Source: Bacillota bacterium
GTDB taxonomy: Bacteria; Bacillota; Clostridia; Christensenellales; JAEXRW01
Direction of reading: 5' to 3'
Length of the DNA stretch: 28,374 bases
Assembly: GCA_023454175.1 (NCBI GenBank)
Contig: JAEXRW010000006.1
Span: 1-28,374 of the forward strand
A program made the position numbers and the translations under genes. The notes beneath the pieces are model-generated. The model was given only the letters and a program-made list of their open reading frames with translations, was not told the origin of the DNA and did no database searches. This document shows, one piece after another, positions 28,191 to 28,374 of this stretch. Each line of letters opens with the position of its first letter. Positions within the stretch are counted from its first letter, which is position 1.

Positions 28191-28222
28191 GTCCAAAGGG
28201 CGAATCTCAATTCGCCCTGGAC
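28191..28222. other. Hairpin upstream of yabP
   Basis: GTCC...GGAC enclosing AGGGCGAAT-CTCA-ATTCGCCCT, a strong stem with no T-run on either side. It may separate the sporulation operon from the mobile element at the edge. Confidence 0.5.
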
Positions 28223-28229
28223 ACCATAA

Positions 28230-28374
28230 TTCTTAACTCTTAATTCATAATCATGAGTTTACAAAATAAGTGCAACACTTGAGGAAATGAATGACCCAGC
28301 AAGCCAAAACCTTGTAAAATGGGAGTTGCGAGACAACCATAACAAGGAGGAAAGGCAAGATGGGTCACTACAGG
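28230..28374 (+). mobile_element. Probable left end of an IS30-like element (cut by window edge)
   Basis: AT-rich flank, then TTTACAAAATAAGTGCAACACTTGAGG, reminiscent of IS30-family termini with the AGTGCAACACTT core, about 110 bp before a coding start. Downstream is a consensus AAGGAGG site and an ATG at 28360. The exact terminus and family are not certain. Confidence 0.5.
28360..28374 (+). CDS. Possible IS30-like transposase, first five codons
   Basis: ATG with AAGGAGG 9 nt upstream, encoding MGHYR before the window ends. IS30 transposases commonly begin with a similar M-x-H-Y sequence. Five residues cannot establish identity. Confidence 0.35.

Overview
The window (28,374 bp, moderately GC-rich) reads as the chromosome of an anaerobic, endospore-lineage member of the Clostridia (Bacillota). 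The support is an oxygen-sensitive class III ribonucleotide reductase, the sporulation genes yabP and yabQ beside divIC, strong AGGAGG-type ribosome binding sites with frequent GTG/TTG starts, and clostridial-style riboswitches. A Christensenellales-like gut anaerobe is a guess from overall flavour, not something the sequence proves.

Layout. 1-127: 3' end of an IS3-family element. 172-3310 (minus): nrdD-nrdG behind a cobalamin riboswitch with its own terminator and promoter. 3549-8427: polysaccharide deacetylase (+), L-fucose isomerase-like protein (-), DinB-like protein (+), YdeI-like protein (-) and a class D-like sortase (-). 8644-12284: BTAD-type regulator with a degenerate GGDEF-like tail (-), DUF1003 protein (-), histidine phosphatase (+) and a lone type IV pilin-like protein (-) behind a c-di-GMP-I riboswitch. 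12688-15737: tadA (-), an IS3-family element, tRNA-Met (-) and a guanine deaminase-like gene (+). 15855-21185 (+): six tandem paralogous membrane proteins of unknown function. 21367-24035: methyltransferase (-) with a structured leader, then an ArsR regulator and ArsP-like permease (+) under three matching operator boxes. 24106-25232 (-): initiator tRNA and Ppx/GppA phosphatase. 25435-26796 (+): secreted, membrane-anchored protein. 26869-28032 (-): yabP-yabQ-divIC. 28230-28374: probable left end of an IS30-like element.

The most unusual signal is a family of about 175-bp intergenic elements, six copies in this window (4484, 11681, 13318, 17950, 18931, 19983). Each has imperfect terminal inverted repeats, two long internal hairpins whose stems change in compensated fashion between copies, and a built-in bidirectional terminator. 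Five copies sit between two nearly identical hairpins whose sequence is private to each locus, as if the element had inserted at an intrinsic terminator and left one copy on each side. One copy is itself interrupted by the IS3 element, with a 3-bp target duplication. Three copies separate members of the tandem membrane-protein array.

Regulation is unusually legible: B12 control of a B12-independent reductase, c-di-GMP control of a pilin, ArsR boxes at the metalloid locus, a leader attenuator before a methyltransferase, and a conserved leader motif in front of three of the six paralogs.
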